Source of the DNA: Eulemur rufifrons
Lineage: Eukaryota > Chordata > Mammalia > Primates > Lemuridae
Assembly (NCBI RefSeq): GCF_041146395.1
Contig: NC_090989.1
Coordinates: forward strand, 220,008,843 to 220,072,842
Direction of reading: 5' to 3'
Length of the DNA: 64,000 nt
In this document: positions 39,011-51,833 of the stretch, piece by piece
Numbering within the stretch: position 1 is the first letter of the stretch
Layout: every line of letters starts with the position of its first letter
Program-made: the position numbers and the translations under genes
Notes under the pieces: model-generated
Told to the model about the DNA's origin: nothing
Database searches by the model: none
Seen by the model: the letters and a program-made list of their open reading frames with translations, nothing else

Positions 39011-40089
39011 TTTGAAAATTACATATTTTTGCATGGCAAAAGGTAGCATAAACAAAATGAAGAAACAAATGCAAAGATATGTCTAGAAATTAAGTGTGGA
39101 GGTTTCGTTTTTCTTAGATGCTAGTTATTGAAGGATCATTGCATGCAAAATCCTTCCTGGCATTCACAGGATCACCTCACTGTATAAACAACAGAAAGAG
39201 AAATCTCCAACTGTATCAATCTAACTATTAGAAGGGTTTCAAAGTTAAAATTTAAGCTTTTATTACCCAGAAATAACTTTCTAATGAAATGACACTTCTA
39301 GAAAAGCATGAGTAATCACTCCAATTATTTATTTTAAAAATAAGCAAATAATAAGCAGAATGATATTAGTTGGAAAATATGAACAGTTTAATAAAGCAAA
39401 GGAAACACAATGACAATGGAAAATTATTAATAAGATCTCAAAATGTCCCCTCTTGTATTTTCTTTCCTTGCCAGAACGACAAAAGTTTGTAAGGATCAAC
39501 AGACTTGCACTTTTGACCAAGAAGGAATTTTAGAAATGTGACGCAATAGAGAAAACATCCTGTTTTTCAGTCTCAGCCATAGCAGTGAAAAATAAAATTC
39601 TGAAAAATAGAGGCATGCCACAAGATAAACACATATAAATAATCACTTTTAGACTGCCCCTAAATTATAAACAAAATGTGGCTGTAGTAGTAACTGAAAT
39701 GTATTTTAAAAGTAGAGTTTGTTCTGACTAATGGGGAAAATTATGTAACATCGCTACCAAAGGAAATTAGAAAAAAGAAGTCTCTTTCTCAGGAGGCCAT
39801 GGTAACTGTGAGCTGAGATCATTTGTGTGTGGTGGGACGTGGAGGAGAATAGGAAATCATTCACATTTGAAAGACTCTGGTGGATGAATGCACTTGATCT
39901 GTCCCAGATGCATTTCATTAAGAGGGAATAAACTAGCTAATATTGCCCACATCAAGTTCATTTAAGATAATAGGTCAGCAGTGTTTCTCATGATCTGTCT
40001 CTTTAATAGTGTATGTTTACACCACCAAAGTATCTAAAATGAAAAAGACAGAAAATGCCAAATGTTAAAGAAGATATGAAATCACCAGA
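39011..40089. other. Intergenic, nothing recognised
   Basis: AT-rich region with no supported feature, between duplicate Y and the 3' side of the CYP1D1 relic. Confidence 0.5.
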
Positions 40090-40265
40090 GATCTCTTTTA
40101 TGTTGCTGGTGCTGGTGGGAGTATAAATTAGTACAATCATGCTGAAAATCTAGCTGGCAGTTGAAAAGTTGAACAAACAAATGTTTGCAACTCAGTAATT
40201 CCACTCCTAGGTTTATATGGTCAACAGAAATGTGTATATATGTTCTTCAAAGAATGTGCCACCTA
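40090..40265 (+). mobile_element. L1 ORF2 C-terminal/3' fragment, sense
   Basis: 'ttgctggtgctggtgggagtataaattagtacaatc' and 'cagtaattccactcctagg' are the sense ORF2 C-terminal landmarks of older L1s. Both ends are eroded. Confidence 0.6.
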
Positions 40266-40556
40266 GCCTCTGGTATTTTGTTATTATGGCAGTCCTAACA
40301 AACTAATACACATGTCTACTTACTAAGTACCAAAAGAAATAGGTAGCATTGTAGAAATACCAATTTGCCCTGAAATTAAATTCTTAATGCAGAAAATGTA
40401 AGAGCCTATACAAAAAATGGCCTTTGAGGAAATGTCCCCTCATGGCCTTTTCTCCACCTCTCTAAATCTAGTTCGGGTCATCTATTGCCACCATGCAATG
40501 CTCTCTGCTGTTCTAAGCCACTCTGGCTCCCTTCTCTGGTTCTCTTGAGCACCTGT

Positions 40557-40585
40557 ATCCTAGATCCTAGATCCTAGATCCTAGA
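40557..40585 (+). repeat. Four-copy heptamer repeat (ATCCTAG)
   Basis: ATCCTAG is repeated four times in perfect tandem, with a fifth diverged unit about 10 bp downstream (CATCCTAGATC). Confidence 0.95.
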
Positions 40586-40804
40586 CCACATCCTAGATCA
40601 CTGAAAACAATGTATTTTGCATCAGACCTTGTTATTATTCTAAACCCTGTATTTAAAACGAAGATGAATATAACTGTCTATTGGAAGCTGGCATAAAGGG
40701 AAGGCAGACAGGGTCCCCCTGCCTGCTCACTCAATCTGCCACTCATCTTGCCCAGCCACTCACGCCCACAGTGACACCTGGACACCACTGCACGGCTCTT
40801 TGAT

Positions 40805-40844
40805 TTCTTTTCTTTCTTTCTTTTCTCTTTTTTTTTTTTTTTTT
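40805..40844. repeat. TTTC/T-rich tract ending in T17
   Basis: Pyrimidine tract ending in T17 (40828-40844). Read on the minus strand it is a poly(A) beginning 22 nt beyond the nearer of two overlapping AATAAA signals (40867-40876) in the CYP1D1 3' region. Confidence 0.85.
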
Positions 40845-41127
40845 GATACATTGGAAACCATTCAGCTTTATTTATTAAAACAAATTAAGTTGACATATAG
40901 TCTGAATAAAGCATTTCAAAATCCATTGCAAGTATACTGGTAAAAATACACATTATAAACACTCAATTCTGGTTCTTCTGATACTACGATCTATTGAAAG
41001 ATTGGGATTTAAACTCCCTGATTTGTATCACACTTCATTATTATTTTAAGCTATCCTCACAAGACAGTAAGTCTCATAGGAGAACTGAGTTTGAATTGAA
41101 TCAGAACCTTCCTCTCAGTCTGAGCAT
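40845..41127 (-). other. CYP1D1: Candidate 3' UTR of the CYP1D1 relic
   Basis: DNA between the CYP1D1 stop codon and the genomic poly(A). Two overlapping AATAAA signals lie at 40867-40876 (minus strand), 22-33 nt before the A-tract, the normal signal-to-cleavage distance. Transcript evidence is not available, so this is inferred. Confidence 0.5.
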
Positions 41128-41428
41128 CTAAGAAGACAGACTACGTAAGGCGTGAAGTTCTGCCTGGAGTTGGTACGGTTTTGGCTTCATGGTGAACCCA
41201 TAAGTAGGCGTCAGGTCAAGCTCAGCACTGGGGCACTTTTTCAGCTTGAGCTGTTGCAGAACAGCAGTGATGACAATGAATATCTCATTTCGTGCAACAT
41301 CTTCTCCCAGACATTTCCGGACTCCCATTCCAAATATCAAAACTTTCTCAACAAGGCTTTTATTCAGTTCTCTGTTTTCATTTAGAAATCTCTCAGGTCT
41401 AAATAAGTTGGGCATATCCCAAATAGTT
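41128..41428 (-). pseudogene. CYP1D1: CYP1D1 exon 7 (haem-binding exon)
   Basis: Acceptor TTTTATGCAG precedes AACTATTTGGG. The phase continues from exon 6 as GA+A = Glu. It encodes TIWDMPNLFRPERFLNE, the haem-ligand loop FGMGVRKCLGE with the axial Cys, and a C-terminus ending ALRSLSS followed by a stop. The exon is fully open and has the length seen in CYP1A genes. No lesion is visible. Confidence 0.95.
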
Positions 41429-41539
41429 CTGCATAAAATAGAGACAAAGAACATTTAAAAAATCATTTTATCATTTTATAATTTTTGCTATTTTGCCAAC
41501 TTTTCCACAATAATTTTATTTTGAAGGAAATATTTTAAG

Positions 41540-41660
41540 TTTGTAATATCCTTTATAAATTTTATATATAAACATATATATATATAAAGTAGGTGTGTAT
41601 ATATGTAAAGTATGTATACACATATATGTATATATAATTATGGTGACATGACTTTATATA
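41540..41660. repeat. TA/TG-rich low complexity in intron 6
   Basis: Alternating TA with TG/GTA units. Confidence 0.7.
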
Positions 41661-41919
41661 CATAATTATTATGGATATATATGTTACTTTTTCCTTCAAT
41701 ATTGGACAAACTTGGCTATCATAAATATCTAATGTAATTATACTTAATTTTCACTAAAATGGCTTCTGATTCATTAAATAGTGAATAAAATACTTGGCAA
41801 TTTATTCCATTTTTATTTTAATTTAAGAGATACACAAAATTCTCACAGAAATATTCTGAAATTGTGAAATAAATAAAAAGTAATAAATATTCTGTTTTGT
41901 TTTAAACAAAATAAATGAG

Positions 41920-42310
41920 AATGACGAGACTGTTTGAGCCACATCTCTCACTATGGTATAAATATGTTTAGGAAATGGTCTTTGTACAACATCACGGAGA
42001 GGAGCCGGGTCTCCCAAAAGCAGCTCTGATTGAGAGGTTGCCCGCGGTTCCCAAATTACTGAGTGTTTGGTTCTCTCTCCTACCTCCATCTTTTGTTACA
42101 TGAACCATATTTGGCTTGTCGGTGAAAACTAATGCCAGCATGTTTTCTAATACACCGTAAACCACATGCCAGGGACCGACTTGCCTTCACAAAGAACTGG
42201 GCCTCTTTATGTGTAGGTGTCACTTTCTCTCTAGAAGGAAAACTGGTTTCTCTCTATACCCGAGGTCACAGACCTACACAGTCCTCCAATAAATTTTGCT
42301 TTGCTTTCAT
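41920..42310 (+). mobile_element. Probable ERV LTR in intron 6
   Basis: GC-richer block with 'gagaggagccgggtctccc', then 'ttggttctctctcctacctcc' and an AATAAA at 42289 followed by 'ttttgctttgctttc', resembling an LTR polyadenylation region. Family not assigned. An 88-codon minus-strand frame overlaps it without support. Confidence 0.4.
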
Positions 42311-42330
42311 AATATTTTCAATATTATTAG

Positions 42331-42710
<380 letters not shown>

Positions 42711-43194
42711 TAAAAATCAGATTTCATTTGAAAATTTGCATTTCCAAGTTCTGTTTTGTAATTGTAAAAGCTGACAACATTGGGACAATGTCCTTGCCAA
42801 CAGTTCACTGGGCTGAGTTACATGCAGCATATGACCCTCTCCAAATGCTTCACTGAGTGTAATTCATTCATTTTTGGTATTCTCCATTGCTCAGTAGGTG
42901 CTTGAATTTGTGACCTCTACTTTACATTAAACATGAATATTTCCCCGTAATACAAAGTCTTGAATTACACTCATTTACCTTAAACAAGTGCCTCCATACA
43001 AATAGTATTTCTTTAGTAGCACCTGTGTTAACTTAGCTTGCTTGAACATTACTCAATAATGCATATGATCACAAGTTCTTAGGATACTAGAATACTTAGG
43101 ATTATACTAAGTGAGAACAAATGCCATTCAATTTACACTGACTGTATTGCTTCTTACGATGGGTATAGAAGTGCTTAGTTTTATTCAGTACAAT

Positions 43195-43355
43195 CAGTGG
43201 GTATTTGAACTATCTGAGCATTTCTTTCTCTGTAAAATGGGGATCTGATAACACCATTGCACAGTGTTACTGTGGAGGCTCAGGGGGGATACTTCAAGAT
43301 TTTGTGCCTGGGGCACAGTAGGGGTCTATAAATATTAGCTGGAATCATTATTCTA
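43195..43355 (+). mobile_element. MIR fragment in intron 6
   Basis: 'ctctgtaaaatggggatctgataac', 'gcacagtgttactgtggaggctcag' and 'gcacagtaggggtctataaatatta' follow the MIR core and 3' part. Confidence 0.75.
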
Positions 43356-43918
43356 CCACCATGGCCACTGTCATTATCCTCCCTTTCATTGCTTGGGGTA
43401 TACCTTCATCTCAGCCCTTCCTTTTACAGCTAATATAAGTGCGTCTCTAAGTTCATGTTATTCAACAAGTATTTACTGAGGACAAATTATGTGCCAGGCA
43501 GTAATCTACATGCCAAGGTAGAAGAAAAAAAAAAAAACGCAACCATAAAATTAAAAAAAAAAAAAAATCCCTGCGTGGTGGCTTACATTTCAGTGGGGGA
43601 TTTCAGACTGCATTTCAAATATCAACTGGTCATTAACAGTGACAAAGAAGCCCAGAAAGTCCTTGGCACACACCTTTCCTAATGAGCCACTTATGACATT
43701 GGATTTGCCCTGAATTGAATTTTTCCTAAATTTATATTAAGATATCACCCTTCTCACTATAGACACACAGAGAAAACTGAATTTCTTTCCAACTTTTTTC
43801 CAAGAGAAATAGGAATGAATTTTAGTTAAGAAGAATATAAATCTTTCCCAGATCAATAAATTGTAAACAAACAACCACTCAAGCAAATTTTATCTGAAGA
43901 TGAATTTTAACAACTTAC

Positions 43919-44005
43919 TCATCATGGTTTACTTGATACATGTTAATAAAGATGCAAGTTTTCCTGGGAATGAAATAGCCATTCAGAGTAGTGTCTGCTG
44001 TAGTA
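43919..44005 (-). pseudogene. CYP1D1: CYP1D1 exon 6
   Basis: Exactly 87 bp, the CYP1A/1D length. Acceptor CTTTCCCAG and donor GTAAGTTG. Joined to exon 5 it reads [18 protein letters not shown] then [11 protein letters not shown], the beta-sheet region after the K-helix. It is too short to form a long open frame. No lesion is visible. Confidence 0.93.
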
Positions 44006-46025
44006 CTGGGAAAGCAAAATACAGCATTACAAGACAGCCTGTAAATTCAAATAACACATTTCTAAACTGCCTCCCACAACTGACAGACTATATTTCTTTT
44101 TGTCTTTTTACTATAATATTACATCTTTGTAAATCCTCATTCTTTCATTAATTAAAACAATTTCCACCTCTTGTCAAATTAATAATTTAATATTTTTCTC
44201 ACATGTATTAAACATATTGTGCAGTTAATATATTCAAGGCATTTCTATGAGCTAAAACTGTCACTAGAAAATTATCTCATTATTTTTATGACAGAGTAAG
44301 TAGCAGATCAAATTACATCAGGAAACTATTAAGGAAATTATTAAGCACTCTGTATGTACTCAATGTGTTAATGTGTACTTTCAATAGATTGGGAAAACAA
44401 ATGTCACATCTCTTATTAATAGTTATTGGCAAAAAGAAAATGGAATTGAAACAAGGAAATATAAACTTTGATCACTGTTTTAAGTGAAATGTTAGGCACA
44501 TCTTGCATTTACTCTATGACTTCATTTTCTAGCTGTGAAGTGAAGGTGCTGGTTGTGTTGGGTGATCTCTAAGTTTCTTCTAGAGTTAATGTTTTATTTT
44601 TCTAAGTCTCATACTTGAACTCCTTCTGAAAATTGTTCACTTTTCCCCTTTATAGCTCTGTAATTATGCCTGAGTTAGAATAAATCCTGTTATGTTTCCA
44701 TGTAGCACTCCCTTTCTCGCTAGTTTGCCCTCACACTCACTTCTTTACAGTAGGAGGAGCAGAGCATTTCCATTTAATGAGTTTGACAGAAGGCAGTGGA
44801 CCCATTGGTCTTGGCCGCTTCTGGGTTCTCTCTTCAGATTAGCCAATCTGTAATAAAGACATATCTCATCTACAATCACCAATGGGCTGAACTTAGAGGA
44901 ACAGATTTTGTCCTTCCAGCAGAGACCTGAATTTGTCCAACCCAGCCAGAGACTGGGTGGAGGAGTATGTCTACTTCAAGTGAGAAGTATTGGCAAGTCT
45001 ACTTGATCTAGCTCTAAGCCACATTGTGAAAACTAGCTCTTATCATTAAGAAAGCTACTAATCGAATCCCTATCTGATCTATGTCTATTATGTAGCTGGT
45101 ACTTACCTTTGGCAAATAATATGAATATTATTAATTGAGTGTCCTCAAAACCCAACAAGGCGGAAGGCCAAACAAGCAATAGGCCTAATTTCTGGAAGGA
45201 TTATTTCCTCTCATGCCTAGGTGCTTGACTATCTCAGCACATTCCTGTCCACACCCTCTCTGTGCATTTAGCTGCTCAGATTCTACTCAAATAAGGAGTT
45301 ACATGCTGCTATTTTATGAAAGTGTGGTATATAGAACCTTATTTCACTAACATTGAAATACAAGAGTAAATTGAAGGGTTTCTTTACCTATTTATATGTT
45401 CCTAAAACTTTGTGTATAAAAGTGGCTTTTTACACAATTTTTAAGAAACATATATGTAATAAATATTTATTATGGTACTGTTTGGTCCTGTGTGTGCGTG
45501 TCTATGCATATGTATATGTGTTATATGTAATAGCAAACTTGGGCTGCTTTTAGCTATGATTATTTCATTTAGTTTATTTTAATTCACCTTATTTTACCAC
45601 ATTGATATTTAACATATTGATATCTGCAACAATAAACTTGCAGGTGTAGTAGAATAGATCAGTCCCAAACAATGCAAAAAGGCTTTCTTGTGTGCATAAA
45701 AATTCTTGGGTTATATCACAATGTTCTTATTGGTCAATGCACTTGTTCTTTTAGTTTTAAATATTAGTTTATTTCTTTACTTTTAATAATGCAATGAATA
45801 CCTCTGTCCTAATATATATTTCTCCCTAACAATTAGACCCTCAGATGAGTGTTCAGGGCCCTAATTTAGATGATCTCTTTTATTCCAAATCATGCCCATA
45901 AACTTGGCAGAGCCTCTGTGTTCCTGAGTATTTAGCAGAGGTGTAGATCATATCTTTTATGAAGCAACCAAAGCCACCTTATAAAAGTCATTGGGACAGA
46001 AGAGTTGCTTCTTTAAATGTAGGAG

Positions 46026-46057
<32 letters not shown>

Positions 46058-46971
46058 CCTTAAAGACGAAATCTGCTTTAACTGAAAGAGGATTTGACGC
46101 AGAAGCTAGAAGAAAAGGGATCATTGTGAAAAGATAAATATCGTGTGTGAAAAAAAGAGAACTAAAGAGACAAAACACTGGGAACTGGCTGTCTGGCCTT
46201 GACTCTGCTTGGCCAGTGGCCTGACTCTCTGGGCCACTTCAGCTGAGGGCACTGCATGCTGTTGTGCCAATGACTAAATGATTACATCAGTTTCCCAGGG
46301 AGAGAGAAAATTTCCCACTCCTTCACCATTTAAAGGGAGGACAGAGAAAAACACTGAAAATTCTCCTTCTTAAAAAATTTTAATTGTGGGAAACAAAACA
46401 AATCAAAGTACCAGAACTTTGGTTTTCCACATACATATTTAATGAAGGCTATCTTCTTAACCTACGCTGGCATGCACTTATGCTGGAGATTATGGAGTAA
46501 ATTTCAGTAAGCTTTCAAATATCTGTAAATGAGCACTCTGTTTAATCTATTTGTAACAGCATTGGCTTCCTTAGCTTGTTGTCCAGCAAAATTCTAGGCT
46601 ACTGAAAATGAAGCCACACCAGGGGAAGCTAAGGCTGCTCATCAGATGAAGTTAAGTGAGTTTGTATGACATTGCATAGCCAACTTACACGATGGTTGGG
46701 TTATCTACTTGTTTGGAACTTCCATACCCTTCTCTCGATTAGTACATATAAGATGAAAGTTAATGGCGTCATAGTTTAGTGATGAAAAGTGCCCACAAAA
46801 TATGCTTTCGCTCTACACACAAATTTATTAGAGGATTTCAAAATAAAAAGTAATACTAAAATAACAACATGTAATAGATTTTAAAGCACTTTAAGGTTTC
46901 CACTGTCTAAGATACCTCACTGCCCCCAGCCCACCATTGGTTGCTATTTCAGAGGAGAAGCATATGCTTAC
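44006..46971 (-). other. CYP1D1 intron 5
   Basis: Nearly 3 kb, AT-rich, with no clear young repeat. A T15A17 palindrome lies at 46026-46057. Donor GTAAGC and acceptor CCCAG are canonical. Short frames here are not supported. Confidence 0.7.
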
Positions 46972-47095
46972 CAGTGTGGAATAGTAAATGGAAGAAAGGA
47001 GACATGTCTGAATACTTCATTTATGAAAGTTTCTGTGTAGGGTAAATTTTTCCTGTCTTCAAATCTGAGTGATCTCAGCCCAAGGTTTCTACTTT
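46972..47095 (-). pseudogene. CYP1D1: CYP1D1 exon 5 with defective acceptor
   Basis: It encodes [16 protein letters not shown], then [17 protein letters not shown] (ExxR is EVFR), ending CACTG before donor GTAAGC. The family length of 124 bp puts the start at 47095, where the preceding bases on the minus strand are TT rather than AG. The only nearby AG lies four bases inside (after TTAAAG, 47092). Using it would shift the frame and meet a TGA within six codons. The frame itself is open. The exon boundary is inferred from family length and phase. Confidence 0.9.
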
Positions 47096-47173
47096 AAGGA
47101 AAAGTATTTTTTTTAATTTAATAAGAATAATGATAATTACAAGAATTACATTTTTTATCTGAAAGCATGTTAC
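47096..47173 (-). other. CYP1D1 intron 4, 78 bp
   Basis: Very short intron with donor GTAACA but no AG at its end (it finishes TTTTCCTT). CYP1A genes also have a short intron here, so the size is expected and the missing acceptor is the oddity. Confidence 0.75.
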
Positions 47174-47263
47174 CAATTTCTTCTTGAATTTTGGCTTGAA
47201 TATCTGGATAGTGTATCAAATAAAGAAAGCTCCAATACAGACATGTCGATACTGTTTCAAACC
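47174..47263 (-). pseudogene. CYP1D1: CYP1D1 exon 4 (I-helix)
   Basis: Exactly 90 bp. Acceptor TTTTTCAG and donor GTAACA. It encodes GFETVSTCLYWSFLYLIHYP, then DIQAKIQEEI. Together with the last exon 3 codon it forms the oxygen-activation motif AGFET, the Thr being the conserved I-helix residue. No lesion is visible. Confidence 0.94.
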
Positions 47264-47439
47264 CTGAAAAAGAAACAAGAGACCAAGTTTCATGGAAAAA
47301 AAGTATTAGAAAAATTGGTATGCTCAATATTCATCACATTTGAGTGCTAAGACTTGGGGAAAAGGGATCTAAATACAACCAAAAATTAGTAGCATCACAA
47401 TGAAATCATTACTATATATTAAGGTTGATTTCAAAATAT

Positions 47440-48150
47440 AGTTGTAACCTCTCACTCGTTAGGATAACCACTATTCAAAAGAACAGAAAACAAGAAGTGT
47501 TGATGAGGATGAGGAGAAATTGAAACTGTTGGTGAAAATGTCAAATGGTGCAGCTATTATAGAAAACATTATGGAGTTTCCTCAAAAATTAAAAATAGTA
47601 TTTCCATATTATGCAGCAATGCTATTTCTGAGTCCAGAAGAATTCAAAACAGGACCTTGAAGAGATATGTGCACACCCATGGTTATTACAACTTTATTTA
47701 TTATAGCCAAGAGGTGAAAGCTAATATCCATTGATGGATGGATAAAGAAATTGTGATATATATGTACAATGAGATATTATTCAGTCTTTAATAAGTAGAA
47801 CCTGTCACATGCTATAACATGGATAAGACTTGAGGATATTAGGCTAAGTGAAATAAGGCAGTCATTAAAGTACAAATACTACATGATTCCACTCATACGA
47901 GATTTCTAAATTAGTCAGAATCACAGAAACAGAAAATATAAAGGAGACTGCCAAGGGCTCAGAGGGAATAGGGGAAATTAGTCTTTAATGGACATGGAAT
48001 TTCAGGATGAAAAAGATCTAGAGATTTGTTTCAAAACAATATGAATATACTCAATAGTACTGAACTGTATACTAATACATGTATAAGACTGTAAATTTAA
48101 TGTTATATATTTATAAACACAATTAAAAATAAAATTTAAAAAATATATAG
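47440..48150 (+). mobile_element. L1 3' end in CYP1D1 intron 3
   Basis: Sense L1 ORF2 C-terminus and 3' UTR: 'ggaaacattatggagtttcctc' type text, 'ccatggttattacaactttatttattatagcc', 'ccattgatggatggataaag' and 'aggctaagtgaaataag'. It ends in an A-rich tail near 48145 and is an old family. Confidence 0.85.
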
Positions 48151-48292
48151 ATGTAAATTTTAAGACAAGTGGAAACATTGGAAACATTGCACTTCGTAAT
48201 AAACACTATTGATGTGATAATAATAAGAGCTATGACTTGCAATAATAATAATTATAAGAAGCTATTGAGCACTTACTCTGTTCCAGGAGTTC

Positions 48293-48352
48293 TCTCTCTC
48301 TCTCTCCCCGCCCCCACCCCGCATATGTGTGTACGTATCTACACACACACAT
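48293..48352. repeat. CT and CA/TG simple repeats in intron 3
   Basis: (CT)n at about 48289-48307, a C-rich stretch, then TG and CACA runs to 48352. Confidence 0.8.
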
Positions 48353-48399
48353 GTTTTATAAATCATAATATAGATACGTAATATGTAAATGTGTAAATA

Positions 48400-50269
48400 A
48401 TGACACTCATTTTATTGAGCCTCAAGAACATATGGGCCTTGCTCAAGGTGAATGAATTCATAAGAGGCAGAGCCAAAGAGTTAAACTTGAACATCTGACC
48501 ATAAGTTTATATGGGCACATATTGGAGGGTTGACCAGATTCAATTTTTTTTTTTTTAACTATTAGTTTTGGTGTAACATTTTATGGTTCAGAATTCAGTC
48601 TTGAAACATGGTATCTTCATTTTTGAGATTATCTATGCATTGGCTAAGTGGTTTTCATTACTGAAAATAAAAACAAGAAACTCTGTTAACCATTATCTTT
48701 TTCTCAAGCATTACTTTAAGATTAGTACATCAACGAATTTGATTAATTCTTGAAAACCTGACACTCAGAAATGCCACATTAAAAAGGCTTCATAGACTGT
48801 TTTAATTGTAAATTCACCTCTATGGTGACGTAATGTCAAAATTAATATTATTTGTGTTTTCTACTAAATCTTACAAAAACTAGTTGCAAAAACGAGTTTT
48901 TAAATCAATATATTTGATTTCTAGATTTTCATGATGATAACAACATGGACAATGATGAATATATTTACCTCTTAATATCATGGTTATCTGAGATGGGGGC
49001 TGCAGTTAGAATCATTTTATAGATGAGAAACTTGCATCATAAAAATAGTAAAATATTTCACCAGGGTCTCACAAGGGACAAAAGTAGTACCTGAACTCAA
49101 GTCTGTGGTTCTGCAGCATTGAAACTTAACTATTTATTTATTCTCTAAATAACTTGTATCACAATATGTGCAAGAAATACACCCAGGTATAACTGCAGAA
49201 AAGAGTAAACTCCTTTTGAAACTTCTCAAGCCCAGTTTTCACATCTTTTGAACATGGTGATCTCTCATAGTGAGCCAGTATGGCTTCTATATTTCCCAAC
49301 TCACAAAATTTCTAATATGACTTGATACCTCAAGAAATTATCCTAAAAGTAAGCTGTCCAGATGAAGTTGCTGACCATAGTGTCTATAGTAGAATACAGT
49401 ACAATGTGACAATTTGGACCTCTATGCCAAATATATCAACTGTATTCTCTAACAAAAGCAAAAAGAACAACCCTGAATACTCCATGCAAAACACTGACTT
49501 TGCACATTGTAGAGCCATGGACATTACATCCAAGATCTAGGACTATCTGGATAAATATCAGGATTCATATTTTGATCATCACAAATTTTACTTTTTATAT
49601 CAATGCTTAAGCAATCTGCTATTATCCATCTTGGTAGATTATCTAAACATGGAGTTTATACATCAAAGCTATGGGGACAACTTGATCATATCCCAAGGAG
49701 AAACTAAATAATCTCTATGGCAACTTCAAAAGTCAAATACAGGAATATAAATGTTCATAATATAGTAGAACTAATGAAACAGAACGTTGCAAATTTTATC
49801 CACTAAAATATGTGGATTTTGCCTTCTGATCAGTGGTGAATGAACAAATGTGCTTTATAACTCATTAATTTATTCTAATATTTTATTACAGCTCACTAAT
49901 GAGTTATCAGGTAAATGTGGAAGTTTATGGTTTATCAATTTTCATTATTACTCTTATTTATATTAAAATACAAATTCTATCGGATATGTTTGTTTAGTAA
50001 ATAAAAGCATTATATAGTAATGCATTTTACTGAATACTGTTTGTTTTACACATATTTTATCCAAACCGTTTTTTAACTGTGTTATACATGTTTAGTGGCT
50101 CCATTCTATATCTTAGTCATTTTTGTCTTCTGCCATAATTTTATATTTATTGATTACTTGATAATCTTGGCAGTATTACATATTTCTAAAATATATTCAG
50201 ATATTATCTCATTGAATCAAGATGAAAATAAATTACAGTTACGTAGGAGGAATAACTTCAAGAGTTCTA
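48400..50269. other. CYP1D1 intron 3, middle part
   Basis: AT-rich, with no recognisable exon or young repeat; T11 at 48547-48557. Confidence 0.5.
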
Positions 50270-50512
50270 TTGTATAACATGGAGACTACAGTTAAAGATG
50301 ATATACTGTATTTTTGAAAAATACTAAGAGTGTGGATATTAAATATTCTCACCACAAAAATGATGACTATGTGAGATCATTCATATGGTAATTAGCTAGA
50401 TTCAGCCATTCCACACTGTATCCATAGTTCAAAACATTATGTTTTATGTTGTACACAATAAATATGTACAATTTTATGTCAATTAAAAAATAAATAAATA
50501 AGAAAATAAAGC
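50270..50512 (+). mobile_element. L1 3' UTR fragment in intron 3
   Basis: 'gagactacagttaaagatgatatactgtattttt', 'tgtacacaataaatatgtacaattttatgtcaatta' and an A-rich (AAAT)n tail are the 3' terminus of older L1s in sense orientation. Confidence 0.8.
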
Positions 50513-51833
50513 TCACTTGATATATTAATCATTCTCCCACACATCCCATCTTTAGTACTCAGTGGTGTTCAGGCTTTTAAAAAATGTCCTCATGAATTCT
50601 AACATTAGTACTTACCATCATCTAGTTGGCAAAAGAAAATGCTAAGTACAGCATGATCACATTTTTATGATAAATAACCAGATTAAATAATCCATCAAAT
50701 TGATGTCATGGCCAAAATAATAAAAACAGAAACATGCATGCACACATATAGGGGAAATGTATTTGCATAAGGAAAGTTAATACAAAATTAAAACAAGTAC
50801 TTTTGTTTGCAAAGAAAATTCAGGAACACAAATGCATAGATCCTAGAAACAAATAAACCCAATTACCAATGAAGATGGTTTAAAGAAGAAAGGGAAAAAA
50901 ATGAATTTGAAGAATACTTTAACTAAAATGAAACTGCTAAAACATCTTTGCTATTTTTTTTGTTATACTAAGAGAATTTGTATCCTGCAATCTAATATCT
51001 TACAGGACCTATAATAAATTTAATGAATAAAAATGATTTTTAAAAAATAACCATGAAATTTAAGAATCAAAGTAATATGATAGCAGTATATATTGGTCCA
51101 GTCTTTCTGAAAATGAATTCAGCAATGTGCATCAAAACTCAAGAATACTATTATTAGTTGACCCAGAAATTCTACTTCTTAACATAAGGTTGTATTTCCA
51201 AAGGAGGCAAAACTCATGTGCAAAGATGATCATCTTAGCATTAGCACAATATTCGATATCTACATTTTCTGTACAATCCTGGAGTTGCAAAATTTCAGGA
51301 TGTCCACATGAGACCTGGCAACCATGGTTGGATTTTAGAAGCACAGGGCTGCATGAAAAAAGTTAGAAACATTTAGATGTAAATAACAATTATATTTACA
51401 TAAATTAAAGTACTTGATAATACAAAAATATCTGTTAATATATGTCAATAAAAGCCCATTTTATAAGAATACATAAACACAATAACACTTTAAACAGATT
51501 AGGAATAAATGTCAGTGGGTTGGGTGAAGGGCCTGGGAGGGATAAAAGGTAGTAAACAAACGAGGGCAGTCGTTGCATGGACAACGATGGAAATGCACCA
51601 GGAATTGGGGGCTAATCTTCACTCGAGTCTCTGCTCCTGAGATCAAAACAAAGTTTTCTGAATGACATGGGAAGATGGCAGAATATAAAATTATTTATAC
51701 AGTGTGAGACCAACTACACAAAGTAGAAGAGAAAGAGGGAAATACTCTAAACTGTAAACAGTAGATAATAATAAAAAGAAAAATCCCAACTAATCTTTAT
51801 TAGCCTTACATGTTGACAAATACTCTCACATAC
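50513..51833. other. CYP1D1 intron 3, exon 3-proximal part
   Basis: No supported feature. Frames at 51127-51366 are chance. Confidence 0.5.

Noticed and set aside
47118..47327. Reading the exon 4 frame as a 69-residue gene
   Set aside because: Only the middle 90 bp are CYP1D1 exon 4. The ends are intron read-through past the splice sites.
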